Assembly (NCBI GenBank): GCA_049516595.1 | Contig: JBEKSY010000004.1 | Coordinates: 78,495-142,494, forward strand | Source of the DNA: JBEKHT01 sp049516595 | GTDB lineage: Bacteria > Chloroflexota > Anaerolineae > Anaerolineales > RBG-16-64-43 | DNA: 64,000 bases | Direction: 5' to 3' | In this document: positions 32,046 through 41,010 of the stretch, one piece after another | Position numbering within the stretch: the first letter of the stretch is position 1 | Layout of the letters: every line of letters begins with the position of its first letter | The notes under the pieces: model-generated | Told to the model about the DNA's origin: nothing | What the model saw: the letters and a program-made list of their open reading frames with translations, nothing else | Database searches by the model: none | Position numbers and translations under genes: made by a program

Positions 32046-32495
32046 ATGAACAAAATTCCGGCCCGGACCCAAGCCGGTCGGACCGTAATCCGTGCCGTGG
32101 GGGGCGCGGGGCACCTGGTGGCTGCTGAGCTCGATGCCGCACTCGGGCTCCACGGTCTCTCCATCGCCAAGCTGAGCGTTCTCCGGCACCTAGCCCAGGC
32201 CAAAGAGCCGCTGGCACTGGGTCAGCTCGCGGAGCGCCTGGCCTGCGTCCGCTCCAACATCACCCAGCTCGTAGACCGCCTCGAGGCCGACGGCTTGGTC
32301 CAGCGCACACCCGACCCCCACGATCGTCGCAGCCTGCGGGCAAGTATCACGCAGGCCGGACGCAGACGCTACAAGCTGGGGACAAGGGCCGAGGCAGAGG
32401 CGGAAGCCAAGTTGGTCCGGGGCCTTACGCCCAACGAGCAGTCGCAGTTAGCGCGGCTCCTCGCGAAACTGAAGAGGGGCGAAGGCGGAAGGTAG
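32046..32495 (+). CDS. MarR-family transcriptional regulator
   Basis: The 149-aa winged-helix regulator has LSIAKLSVLRHLAQAKEPLALGQL then RSNITQLVDRLEADGLVQR (recognition helix) and DPHDRRSLRASITQAGR (wing with the conserved DxRS motif). It should bind DNA as a dimer, releasing on ligand or oxidation; one Cys (LACVRS) lies in the DNA-binding region. It sits behind a consensus promoter with no leader and is followed after 90 bp by doxX; a palindrome between them is a plausible operator. Target and ligand unknown. Confidence 0.93.
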   Translation: MNKIPARTQAGRTVIRAVGGAGHLVAAELDAALGLHGLSIAKLSVLRHLAQAKEPLALGQLAERLACVRSNITQLVDRLEADGLVQRTPDPHDRRSLRASITQAGRRRYKLGTRAEAEAEAKLVRGLTPNEQSQLARLLAKLKRGEGGR

Positions 32496-32518
32496 GCTCT
32501 TTTTTTGTACGAATAGTT

Positions 32519-32541
32519 TAGTAATGTATTGTCTATTACTG
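32519..32541 (+). promoter_or_regulatory. Palindrome upstream of doxX, candidate MarR operator
   Basis: TAGTAAT (32519-32525) and ATTACTG (32535-32541) form an inverted repeat with six of seven pairs and a 9-bp centre, in an AT-rich stretch that stands out from the GC-rich context. GATAAT at 32545-32550 may be the doxX -10. Binding by the adjacent MarR protein is inferred. Confidence 0.5.
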
Positions 32542-32585
32542 CAGGATAATGTCACGAGTCGCCGTCTTGGGAAAGGAGAATAACG

Positions 32586-33113
32586 ATGTTGGTCAGCACG
32601 GGCTCCCTGCTTCTCCGGGTCGTCGTCGGCCTGCTGCTCGCCGGTCACGGCAGTCAGAAGCTGTTCGGGTGGTTTGGAGGAGGTGGATTCGCCGTGACCA
32701 CCGGCTGGATTGGCAAGATGGGACTGCGTCCCGACTGGTTCTGGGCGCTGCTCGGGTCCCTCAGCGAGTTTGGCGGAGGCATCTTGCTGGCCCTTGGATT
32801 CCTCAATCCGCTCGGCTCGCTCGGGGTTTCCGCTGCGATGCTTATGGCCATCCTCAAGGTCCATTGGCCAAAAGGAATCTGGGCTTCCAAAGGCGGGCTG
32901 GAGTTTCCCTTGACGAATCTTGCCGTGGCTCTCGCCCTGGCCTTGTTCGGACCGGGTCCGTACTCGATGGATGGGGTCTTGAAAATCGCCCTGCCCGAGC
33001 CTCTGGCCCTGCTGGGGGGATTGGCCCTCGTCATCCTGGGATTGGCGGCAGCCTTTCTCTCTCAGACACGACCACCGGCCCAGGCCCCGCAACCTGGGAG
33101 CAGCAAAGCCTAA
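32586..33113 (+). CDS. DoxX-family membrane protein
   Basis: The 175-aa protein has four transmembrane segments and the DoxX signature VVVGLLLAGHGSQKLFGWFGG near the N-terminus, then SEFGGGILLALGFLNPLGSL and VHWPKGIWASKGGLEFPLTN. DoxX proteins are linked to redox or thiol-stress responses and quinone chemistry, but the reaction is not settled. GGGAAAGGAGAATAACG precedes the ATG. It probably forms a regulatory unit with the preceding marR gene, a common pairing. A second, distinct DoxX protein is encoded at 35298-35876. Confidence 0.92.
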   Translation: MLVSTGSLLLRVVVGLLLAGHGSQKLFGWFGGGGFAVTTGWIGKMGLRPDWFWALLGSLSEFGGGILLALGFLNPLGSLGVSAAMLMAILKVHWPKGIWASKGGLEFPLTNLAVALALALFGPGPYSMDGVLKIALPEPLALLGGLALVILGLAAAFLSQTRPPAQAPQPGSSKA

Positions 33114-33509
33114 AGCCCGGCAAGGAAATTCTCCAGACGGTCCAGGCTCATTTCAGAGTGCCCGGTCGGGAGATTGTCGCTCGGTTGCAGATGCACTTGA
33201 AACGTGCCCTTCATCTTTCTCTGCCCGCGGCGACCGGGCGGCCCTGTCGCTGCCACCTGGACTCCACTCCATCAGACGCAGAACCAGCCCATGCCCCTTT
33301 CTGGACGTGCCCAGGCCCCGGATAAGGCGCCATCCACGTGCCGATCTTGATGAAAGGGCCGAACTCATCGTTCGGGCCTTGTGCTCTTGCGGGTAAATTG
33401 CCTCCTCACCCCGGTTCGCCTAATCTCCCAGGATGTCCCCCCGCCCCACCCGAGGCCCAATCAAAGGCGACCTTCGCCGGGCGACCTGGAGAATCAGTCA
33501 AACCTGCGA
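33114..33509. other. Gap, nothing recognised
   Basis: No gene or RNA is supported in the 396 bp between doxX and the convergent lipoprotein gene. No terminator with a T-run is visible. Confidence 0.4.
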
Positions 33510-34109
33510 CTAGGAGGTTGCGGTTCCTTGAGAGCTCGTCCCTTCCTCGCGGATGTAGTAAATTTGAGTCTTTCCACTCTGCTGATCCGCGATCGCAATG
33601 ACCGCGATGGCCGTAACGTTCTGCCCCTGGGTTTTTCCGAAAAGACAGTACGTCCCGGCGAAGCCTCCGGCGGCCACAGGCGTTCCGGTGTCGGTTGTGC
33701 CGCATCCCGGCTGCGAGTCCGAGTTCCAGCCCGCACTGGTCATGCGGTCCACGGTGTAGAAGGAGCCAACATCATCGGGGCTCTTGGAACTGGTAAACGC
33801 GACGAAGCTCAGGCTGTTTACCTTACTTCCCCCCTGCGCACTCTGCGAATAAACGCCGCTCAGGAAGCCCTGGATCATCAGGTTCAGTGCAGGCGGGAGG
33901 TCAATGTTGGCCTTTGCGGCGCCGGGAAAGGGGGGAACATCGGGCCAAAGCTGGGAAACGGTAACTGCCTGATTCCCCGTGGCCTTGTTGACCGCTGAAT
34001 TGACCGCGGAATTGACCGCCGTGTTCAGGATACCGCAACTGAGGAGGGCAAGAACTGCCAATGAGCCAAAGAACGTGATCGGGAGTTTCGACTTCGTCAT
34101 CGATGCCAT
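33510..34109 (-). CDS. Lipoprotein of unknown function
   Basis: The 199-aa protein starts at ATG 34109 behind GGAGAGAGGCA. Its signal peptide ends in lipobox ALLSC, giving a membrane-anchored exported protein. The first mature residues form a small repeat (NTAVNSAVNSAVNKATGN). The rest, with LWPDVPPFPGAAKANIDLPP and VGSFYTVDRMTSAGWNSD, is a compact domain with a possible disulfide pair (PGCGTT and GTYCLFG). I do not recognise a named family; similar Chloroflexota lipoproteins often carry FYTxxMxxxGW-type segments. It is convergent with doxX. Confidence 0.75.
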   Translation of the reverse strand: MASMTKSKLPITFFGSLAVLALLSCGILNTAVNSAVNSAVNKATGNQAVTVSQLWPDVPPFPGAAKANIDLPPALNLMIQGFLSGVYSQSAQGGSKVNSLSFVAFTSSKSPDDVGSFYTVDRMTSAGWNSDSQPGCGTTDTGTPVAAGGFAGTYCLFGKTQGQNVTAIAVIAIADQQSGKTQIYYIREEGTSSQGTATS

Positions 34110-34169
34110 TGCCTCTCTCCGTGGAGCCTTGTTGAGGACCCGTCCCCCCGATGTTTCGGGGTCCAAGCC

Positions 34170-35297
34170 CAGATCGGATCGGCTGGATTGCGATTGGCGG
34201 CCTTCCTCAGAAGAGAACCAAGTCTATCCAGCAACAGGTGCCATAACATTGGTGCTCGTGCAACTGCCCACTCGGCATCCGAAGAGGATGCCGAGCTATC
34301 GGGATGATCCTCGACTAATTGTGGTCAGAACCCGCCTGCGCCGGCACCCCTCTCACTGCAAGGGCCGTCACATGGTCCTGTTGCCTAGGTGGATGTCAAC
34401 TTGGGAGCAACGACTCGGGCACCCAGGCGGGGGCCCAGCCAAGATCCCTGGCCCGACCTTCGGCGTGGGGCGCATCTCCTCTTCTGGCGATAGCTGCGTG
34501 CGTCAGCCGCCTCAGCCCTTGTTTAGAGCATTGCCAGGGCACAGGCAATTAAAGCACGGTTTTATATAGTTTTTGTCGGGAATAGGCTTAATAAGAGATT
34601 AGAGAAGGGAGACACTTGTCGATGGGAATCGTGGGCGGATGCGATACCTGCCCGTCTCCGAGGGAGCCTTTATCCCAATCTCCTGGACGCCAGTTTCCAG
34701 ACCCCATCTTTCGGGGAGGCTCTCTGTACCGCCTCGCTTGGACCAGGATGAGGAGGCGTCCATAAATCCCGCAATCTGAGGCGAGCCCCGCGACTTTCCT
34801 GGGCTCCTTTCGCCGGGAAAGACGCAGCCGCGCTCTCATCTCCTGAGGAAGACGCGGGAAGGAGGCGTCTCACTCTCCCCCCACTCACTCGCCATGATCT
34901 TGTCGACCATTCCATTTCCGCGCCGAACCCTTGCAAGGAATGTTCGATCCAGGGGATCCGGAGGATGCCCTCCATGGCCCCCCTGCCCTAGATATCCTAC
35001 GGGGTGGATAGAGGCACAGGCCCACAGCTGAGTCGGCCACAGGTCGGTCGGACAATTCGGATGCGCGGCCTTCCGAGGGGGAGAGGCGCTGAGCAAATCA
35101 GGCCCTGCCCACCTTCTTTGGAATAGCCGCTCGCCTGGGTAATCGGCCGCTTTCATCTCGGGCTCGATCTACCGCCATCGGCCCCGTATCTCGGAAGGGC
35201 ACCCATCAGGATGGGTTTCCAGACGGGCACGCCGATTCGGACCTGATTCCTCCCACTGTTTGGGCGTGAGGTCCCGCCCGGAGTGCGATCGTCCTGG
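34170..35297. other. Long non-coding gap with an AT-rich patch
   Basis: About 1.1 kb hold no supported gene. A conspicuous AT-rich stretch lies at about 34545-34610 (with TTTTATATAGTTTTTG and TTAATAAGAGATTAG) in an otherwise GC-rich region. No hairpin fits a terminator and no frame reads from it. Confidence 0.4.
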
Positions 35298-35876
35298 CTA
35301 GGTTTTCCCTGGACCGATCACCTTCCCTGGGCTCCAGGGAGTTCCCAACCAGGAAAGCAACCATCGGTCCAGCCCCCACCAGCCCGCCGTTTTCCAGGCC
35401 AGGATGATTAAGATCTCCAGGATCAGCAGGATTGGGTTGATGCTCACCGCCCCGGAAAGAAGGTAGTTCATGTTCATGAAGCAACCGAAGAAGGCGGCGA
35501 GACCAGTGAAGATCCCGAGGATCAGGGCGACCCCAACCAGAAATTCGCCCCAACTCACGACGTAGCTCCAGGCCCCCAAATGCGGGAGAACCGCATTCTG
35601 GAGGAATGCGGCGTACCAGCCCTGAACGTTCGGGTGGGCCCCAGTTGCCTGCCCTAGCGCGCCCTTAACAAACCCACCCAGCGCGGTTCCCGCCTTGGAT
35701 CCGACCCAGGTATCGCTGTGGATCTTCCCCCACCCGGCCTGAATCCACTGATAGCCGGCATAGACTCGGACGATCAGCCAAATCCACGACCAGCGGACGG
35801 AACTGAACAGAGCTCGTGCAACGGGAGGGTCCTCGATGGTTTCCACCGCAGCCGCTTGGGGACTTCTTGATGTCAT
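35298..35876 (-). CDS. DoxX-family membrane protein (DoxD-like)
   Basis: The 192-aa protein has four hydrophobic segments. After a 25-residue polar N-terminus it contains VRVYAGYQWIQAGWGKIHSD, then AVLPHLGAWSYVVSWGEFLVG and NMNYLLSGAVSINPILL. This longer subtype resembles the small subunit of thiosulfate:quinone oxidoreductase (DoxD), but the large DoxA-like partner is not seen nearby, so activity is open. ATG 35876 is used since GAGGAGGAACGAG precedes it. It is monocistronic. Confidence 0.9.
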   Translation of the reverse strand: MTSRSPQAAAVETIEDPPVARALFSSVRWSWIWLIVRVYAGYQWIQAGWGKIHSDTWVGSKAGTALGGFVKGALGQATGAHPNVQGWYAAFLQNAVLPHLGAWSYVVSWGEFLVGVALILGIFTGLAAFFGCFMNMNYLLSGAVSINPILLILEILIILAWKTAGWWGLDRWLLSWLGTPWSPGKVIGPGKT

Positions 35877-35891
35877 CTCGTTCCTCCTCAT

Positions 35892-36713
35892 CCAAGAATG
35901 AAACCCTTTCGATCCGCTAGGATCTTCCCGCGGCGACCGGGACCATGGGATCCCAAACTGGCAAGTCCTTGCCGGAAATGCCGCGGCCTGCCAAATGATA
36001 TCTCATCTTCATGAATTGGCGACAGCTGCCAGAGCCGGGGCGGGCTGCCCACCCCATCTGCTCGCCAGTATTTCTCGTTCCGACCCCCTTCTCCACGTTC
36101 CCGGCCCTGCCAGATCTTCGCGCGCTGATCCATTCAAGGAACCCGTCCCCCGAATTGCACGATTCTTCGCCTCGATCCCACGCGGAATTGCGGCAATTCC
36201 TGCTCGCGAGAGGGAGAGCTGCCTGGCGAGACCGGAATGCCATGCTTGCCTAGGCACAATCAGCAATGCCAGCCCGCGTTCTGCCATTCGGTCCGTCAGC
36301 AGATTGCCGCCTGGGAGCCAGGACCGCCCGTCACTGGGCGTGACCGCAGATCGACTTCTGAACTCTGGACGAGGATTGGGCCTTCGGGGGGTAGACTTGG
36401 GGTATCGAAGTGGGACGTCTACCGCGATGGCTCCCAATCTGCTGCCCGATCCGGGTTGCCAACCCATTTGGCCTACGGGAACCCATGCCAGTCCGCGCGA
36501 GAATGCTAGGAGCAGCTAAGCGCTGGCTACTTGCATTCCGGTCCCCAAGGGGTGGGCGCACCGGCACCTTGCCCCTCCGTGCTCACCGAGACAGGACCGT
36601 CTCCTTGCCCCCGGGTCCGCTCGGATAACACGACCTGCGCTCGGCCCGCGCCCAGAAGTCGAGCCCCAGAAAAAGGCAAGCTGGGCTATGATTCACATCC
36701 GGGAGAATGAGCC
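35892..36713. other. Long non-coding gap, nothing recognised
   Basis: About 800 bp upstream of glnA hold no supported gene. Near its end TATGAT (36687-36692) could be the glnA -10, with a weak -35; the leader would then be about 15 nt and contain GGGAG. Confidence 0.4.
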
Positions 36714-38057
36714 ATGGCCGAGGACTTGATCAAGCGGATTGGACACGATGGGGTTCGATTTGTATGTCTGCAATTCATCGATGTGGTCGGGACGGTCAAG
36801 AGCGTTGATCTCCCTGCCCACCGCCTGGAAGACGCCTTGGAGAATGGGGTTTGGTTTGACGGCTCCTCGATCGAGGGGTTCGCCCGAATCCAGGAATCGG
36901 ACATGCTTCTTCGTCCGGACGTCTCCACCTATCAGGTGCTTCCCTGGAGCGAGCCGGAGCGCAAGCGGGCGCGCATGTTTTGCGATGTTTACACGTCCGA
37001 GGCCGAGCCCTTCGCCGGGGATCCGCGCGGGGCGCTCAAGCGGATGCTGGGCAAGGCAGCCGATCGAGGTTGGCAATTCAACACCGGCCCCGAACTCGAG
37101 TTCTTTCTCTTCCGCCGCGACGGCGACATCCGCCCGGTTCCCCATGACACCGGGTCCTACTTCGACTTCTCGGCGCGCGATGAGGCTCAGCGCGTGCGGA
37201 ACCAGATCATTGTTGCCCTCGAGCAGATGGGCCTGGAGGTCGAAATGGGCCACCACGAGGTGGCCCTGGGACAGCACGAAATCGACTTCCATTATGCGGA
37301 CGCGCTGGCCACAGCCGACAATGCGGTCACCTTCAAGTATGCTGTCAAGGCGGTAGCCAACCTGAACAACTTGACAGCCACTTTCATGCCCAAGCCGATT
37401 TTTGGGATCAACGGATCAGGCATGCACACGCATATGAGCCTGTTCCAGAAGACCACCCGCGGAGCGAGGGCCTCCAATCTCTTCTATGACCCCAAGGATG
37501 AGTTTCACCTTTCCCCCCTGGCCAAATCGTTCCTGGCTGGATTGATCGATCACGCCCGTGCGCTGGCGGCCGTGGTGGCTCCGACCGTGAACTCCTACAA
37601 GCGCATCGTGCCGGGTTACGAAGCCCCAGTCTTCGTGTGCTGGGCTCAGATCAACCGCTCGGCGCTTATCCGCATCCCACGCTACTCAGCGGGGAAAAAG
37701 AGCGGCGCGCGGATCGAACTGCGCTTTCCGGATCCCTCCTGCAACCCCTATTTGGCATTCGCCGCGATGCTGGCGGCGGGAATGGACGGGGTCGACCGCA
37801 AGCTGACACCTCCTGCGCACGTCAACAATGTCGACGTGTACCATCTTTCGGAAGAGGAGGTGAAGCGTCGCGGCATTCCCGTGCTCCCCGGCTCGCTCTT
37901 GGAAGCTCTGGCTGAGCTGAGCAAGGACGAGGTCGTCCAGGGGGCTCTTGGCCGTGCGGTGTATGAGGCATTTGATCGGGCCAAGCACGAGGAGTGGGAC
38001 GACTACCGCATTCATGTCACCGACTGGGAAATCGAACGATACCTTGAGAACGCCTAG
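36714..38057 (+). CDS. glnA: Type I glutamine synthetase
   Basis: The 447-aa enzyme condenses glutamate and ammonia with ATP and works as a dodecamer. Key motifs are FDGSSIEGFARIQESDM, GPELEFFLFRR (metal ligands), GINGSGMHTHMSLF (ammonia/ATP region), APTVNSYKRIVPGYEAP and RIELRFPDPSCNPYLAF. Length fits the shorter GSI-alpha class. A Tyr occurs near the equivalent of the adenylylation site (DVYHLSEEE), but no adenylyltransferase is in the window. ATG 36714 follows GGGAGAATGAGCC. It is monocistronic with large gaps on both sides. It is probably the main ammonia-assimilating enzyme. Confidence 0.96.
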   Translation: MAEDLIKRIGHDGVRFVCLQFIDVVGTVKSVDLPAHRLEDALENGVWFDGSSIEGFARIQESDMLLRPDVSTYQVLPWSEPERKRARMFCDVYTSEAEPFAGDPRGALKRMLGKAADRGWQFNTGPELEFFLFRRDGDIRPVPHDTGSYFDFSARDEAQRVRNQIIVALEQMGLEVEMGHHEVALGQHEIDFHYADALATADNAVTFKYAVKAVANLNNLTATFMPKPIFGINGSGMHTHMSLFQKTTRGARASNLFYDPKDEFHLSPLAKSFLAGLIDHARALAAVVAPTVNSYKRIVPGYEAPVFVCWAQINRSALIRIPRYSAGKKSGARIELRFPDPSCNPYLAFAAMLAAGMDGVDRKLTPPAHVNNVDVYHLSEEEVKRRGIPVLPGSLLEALAELSKDEVVQGALGRAVYEAFDRAKHEEWDDYRIHVTDWEIERYLENA

Positions 38058-38493
38058 CCCGACTGGGTGAACAGGGGAAGGCACCCTGCAGGCGTCCTCT
38101 TGGCACGCTGCGCTGAGGCGGATGGGAGGGGAAGGCCGCCGCTCGGACTCGACTCGGGCCCGCTCTGCCCTTATCTTTCCAGTAGGTTCTCAGCCCATCG
38201 TGCTCATCATCCGGGCGATGCGTTCATTAGAGGAAGATCTCGCCTCCGAGCTCGCGATTCGGGCCTTCCCGCCCGGATGTCGCGCCGCATTGCTCGCCGG
38301 AGGGCACGGTGCCCACTCAAGGTGCCCTCGCCCGGCAAGTGTCCGACCTTTCTGCAGACTTCTGACGATCAAGTAGGGCGGCTCTTCTGCTGGCCAAAGG
38401 CCGATGACCAACATGGCCTGGGCCTTCTCAGGTTGGAGTTGATTTCGGCTGCCCGCGGCTTTTCTTCTGCCGGAAACCTTTGGAGGCGTCTGT
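38058..38493. other. Gap, nothing recognised
   Basis: No gene, RNA or terminator is supported in the 436 bp after glnA. GGAGG at about 38482 is the ribosome site of the next gene. Confidence 0.4.
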
Positions 38494-39354
38494 ATGCCTT
38501 CCCTGCGGCTACAGCTCAGACCCAGCGACTGTGACTTTTACGGACACGTGAACAACGCCGTCTACATGAGCTTCTTCGAGCAGGCCCTGGCCGAGTGCCT
38601 GGCCTCGATGGGCTACGCGCTCGACTGGCAACCGCAAGGCGAATACTCCTGGCAGGCACGCTCACTGACTCTCGAGTACCGGCAGGCAGCAGCCTATGGA
38701 GATGCCTTGGAAGGGAACCTCTGGTTGGCGAAGCCGGATCCGGTCCATCCGGCTTTTGGCTTCGAGATGCTTCGGCGAACATCCAATAGTGCCAATACAA
38801 CCCTGCCCCTCTTCCGCGGGCTGGGTGCCTGGTCCCGTAACCGCAAGGGGACGAACGAGCCCCAGCAGATTCCCGCGGAATTGATGACGAGACTTCCACA
38901 AGACCGGGGAATTCTCCCCCGGGAACCGCGCAGGGCTCCTGCCTCCTCCCAAGCGAAAAGATACTTCCTGGACCACCGTGTCGAGCGCAATGAAGTGGAT
39001 CCGACTGGGCAAGTCCACCTGCAGGCTCTCTTCCGGATGCTTGAGGAAAGCCTTTCCAGCGCCTGTGACCAAGCGGGATGGCCGGTGGAGCGCTGGCTGG
39101 CCGCCGGGTTTTTCACGGTGCAGACCCGCCATGACTGCCAGATCCTTTCCCTGCCAAGGGCCGGCGAGGACGTCAGGATCGTGAGCCAGCTGGTGGAGGT
39201 GCGACGCCTTGGCGGCACCTGGCTGATCGAGGTGCAGCGGCCCACGGACGGGCGGCTGCTTGCGCGGGATCACTCCACGGGGGTTCACCTTAATCTGGAA
39301 GGGAGCCCCGCCTCTCCACCCTCCCAAATCCTCGAGAACATCCAATTTGGATAG
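38494..39354 (+). CDS. Tandem hot-dog acyl-CoA thioesterase
   Basis: The 286-aa protein contains two 4HBT hot-dog domains. The first has RPSDCDFYGHVNNAVYMSFF, the classical YbgC/FadM motif with the catalytic-type Asp. The second (from about residue 158) has HRVERNEVDPTGQVHLQALF, a degenerate version with GQV in place of GHVNN. It should hydrolyse acyl-CoA or acyl-ACP thioesters; a fused pair may make an internal dimer with one functional site, as inferred from hot-dog dimers. TTTGGAGGCGTCTGT precedes the ATG. No operon partner. Confidence 0.85.
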   Translation: MPSLRLQLRPSDCDFYGHVNNAVYMSFFEQALAECLASMGYALDWQPQGEYSWQARSLTLEYRQAAAYGDALEGNLWLAKPDPVHPAFGFEMLRRTSNSANTTLPLFRGLGAWSRNRKGTNEPQQIPAELMTRLPQDRGILPREPRRAPASSQAKRYFLDHRVERNEVDPTGQVHLQALFRMLEESLSSACDQAGWPVERWLAAGFFTVQTRHDCQILSLPRAGEDVRIVSQLVEVRRLGGTWLIEVQRPTDGRLLARDHSTGVHLNLEGSPASPPSQILENIQFG

Positions 39355-39437
39355 AGGCAGAGATCCGTATCCTGGGCCAGCTCCCGTGCGTCATCCTCCT
39401 ACAGAACTTCCCTTCGGCACTCTCCTCCTGGCCAGCG

Positions 39438-39494
39438 CCTGCCAGGGCGAGCCGCGGGCTCGCGCCTTGCCGCGGCCTCCACCGCCCTGGCAGG
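39438..39494. repeat. Nested GC-rich inverted repeats
   Basis: CCTGCCAGGGCG (39438-39449) is perfectly inverted as CGCCCTGGCAGG (39483-39494). Inside the loop, GCGAGCC (39447-39453) is inverted as GGCTCGC (39457-39463). There is no T-run. It lies 80 bp after the thioesterase stop and may be a REP-like element. Confidence 0.65.
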
Positions 39495-39711
39495 GCGGAT
39501 GGAGGCGGGCATGTGTTTGGCGGGGGCTACAGCGTCTCGCGGATACCGCTGGTGCCTGGCTCGTTTCTCCCCCTCGGGTCGAAAACTGTAGGTTAAGATA
39601 GGCCGCGGCGAGCAGGGGTTGGGGTGAGGTCGGAAGCGCATTGAATGGTGCAGGCTACTCGTATGTCCGCATGAAACGGCCTAGAATCTGTGCCTCTGGC
39701 TCTTATCGACT

Positions 39712-41010
39712 ATGTCAAAACGACTATTGCCCGCATCATTGGAGCCAAACGTGCCTTATCGGTCACCTAAGATTATCGTCCTGGCTTTGATCACTGTCGG
39801 GCTGGGGAGCTGCAGCGGACCGGCGGCCTCCCAATCCATGCTCACACCTTCTCCGGTTATCAATCCAACGATGACGGCACTTCCAACGCGATCCCCTGCA
39901 CCTTTCTTGACCCCACCTCTGAAACCTGCCTCCACCAACATCCCTTCTCCCACCATTCTCCCGCTGTACCTACCGGCGACAGTCTGGCCCAAGGATCCAC
40001 AGGTACCCGTTCTGGTCTATCACCGCTTCTTGCCAGATACTGCACCTTATTCCACAACCACCAAAATGCGCCTGAAGGATTTCCGGGACCATTTGCAGCG
40101 ATTATATGATGCTGGTTACAGCCTGATCCCCCTGGAAGATTGGTTGAACGGCAACCTGACTTTGCAAGCCGGGCGGCGCCCTTTGATCTTGACCATGGAT
40201 GATTTGTTCTTTGCCGACCAGATCTTTCTAAACGAAGATGGTCAGCCATCGACAGATTCCGGGATCGGCGTCCTGTGGCAGTTTTCACAGCAACATCCTG
40301 ATTTTGGTTTTTCTGTAGCCCTATTTGTAAACCTGGGTGACAAATACTATGCCAATGAGCGTGTGGATGGGCGTTTTCTGTTGGGAAAAGATTGGGAAGA
40401 CAGCCTAGCCAAGGTGATTGTATGGTGCATCGAGCACAACGCCATCCCTTACAACCACACCTACAATCACCCTCGCCTGGACCTGACTCCTGCTGATGTG
40501 ATCACCTGGGAGCTACGTGAAAACGATGACACCCTGCGCTCTTTCCTGGCGCGTACCGGACGACAGGACCTGGTCTCCAAGCTGGACAACCTGGTGGCTC
40601 TCCCATTCAGTATCTGGCCCACCAGTGAGGGCGGGAAAAAGCTTCTGGAAACGTACATTTCCCCAGAGGGGAAGCCCGTTCAGGCTATTTTCGAGGCAGA
40701 TTACCCCTACCGACCCAAATTCATGGCAGCGCCTTATTCACCTGCGTTCGACCGCTACCATCTTCCACGCATGGAGGGTTTGAATGCAGCCATCGATCTA
40801 TTGGAAACCAAGAAGGACTTATTCCCACCGGTGAGTACATGCCAGGTGGGCCCACTGGACGGCGCAGAGCTCGCGGACACGTCTTACCTGGCCAGCCAGG
40901 TGATGAGGATGGTAGACCCCTCCCGCTGTACGGCTGGGGTATATGCGTTTCAAGGGCAGTTATTCCGTGTATCGGCCGGAAATGCAGAGCTGCTTAGGAT
41001 TGGTCCATAA
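39712..41010 (+). CDS. Polysaccharide deacetylase-like lipoprotein
   Basis: The 432-aa exported lipoprotein (lipobox VGLGSC near residue 34) has a Pro/Thr/Ser linker (about 36-90) and a NodB-like carbohydrate esterase domain: VPVLVYHRF, LILTMDDLFFAD (Asp-Asp of motif 1, though TMDDL replaces TFDDG), FGFSVALFVNLGD, and the HxxxH metal motif in YNHTYNHPRL. The substitutions around motif 1 make activity uncertain. A sampled 60 bp near 40021 is 50% GC against about 62% in neighbouring genes, so recent transfer is possible. There is no ribosome site before ATG 39712; an in-frame start further in is possible. Cell-surface glycan processing is the likely role. Confidence 0.85.
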   Translation: MSKRLLPASLEPNVPYRSPKIIVLALITVGLGSCSGPAASQSMLTPSPVINPTMTALPTRSPAPFLTPPLKPASTNIPSPTILPLYLPATVWPKDPQVPVLVYHRFLPDTAPYSTTTKMRLKDFRDHLQRLYDAGYSLIPLEDWLNGNLTLQAGRRPLILTMDDLFFADQIFLNEDGQPSTDSGIGVLWQFSQQHPDFGFSVALFVNLGDKYYANERVDGRFLLGKDWEDSLAKVIVWCIEHNAIPYNHTYNHPRLDLTPADVITWELRENDDTLRSFLARTGRQDLVSKLDNLVALPFSIWPTSEGGKKLLETYISPEGKPVQAIFEADYPYRPKFMAAPYSPAFDRYHLPRMEGLNAAIDLLETKKDLFPPVSTCQVGPLDGAELADTSYLASQVMRMVDPSRCTAGVYAFQGQLFRVSAGNAELLRIGP

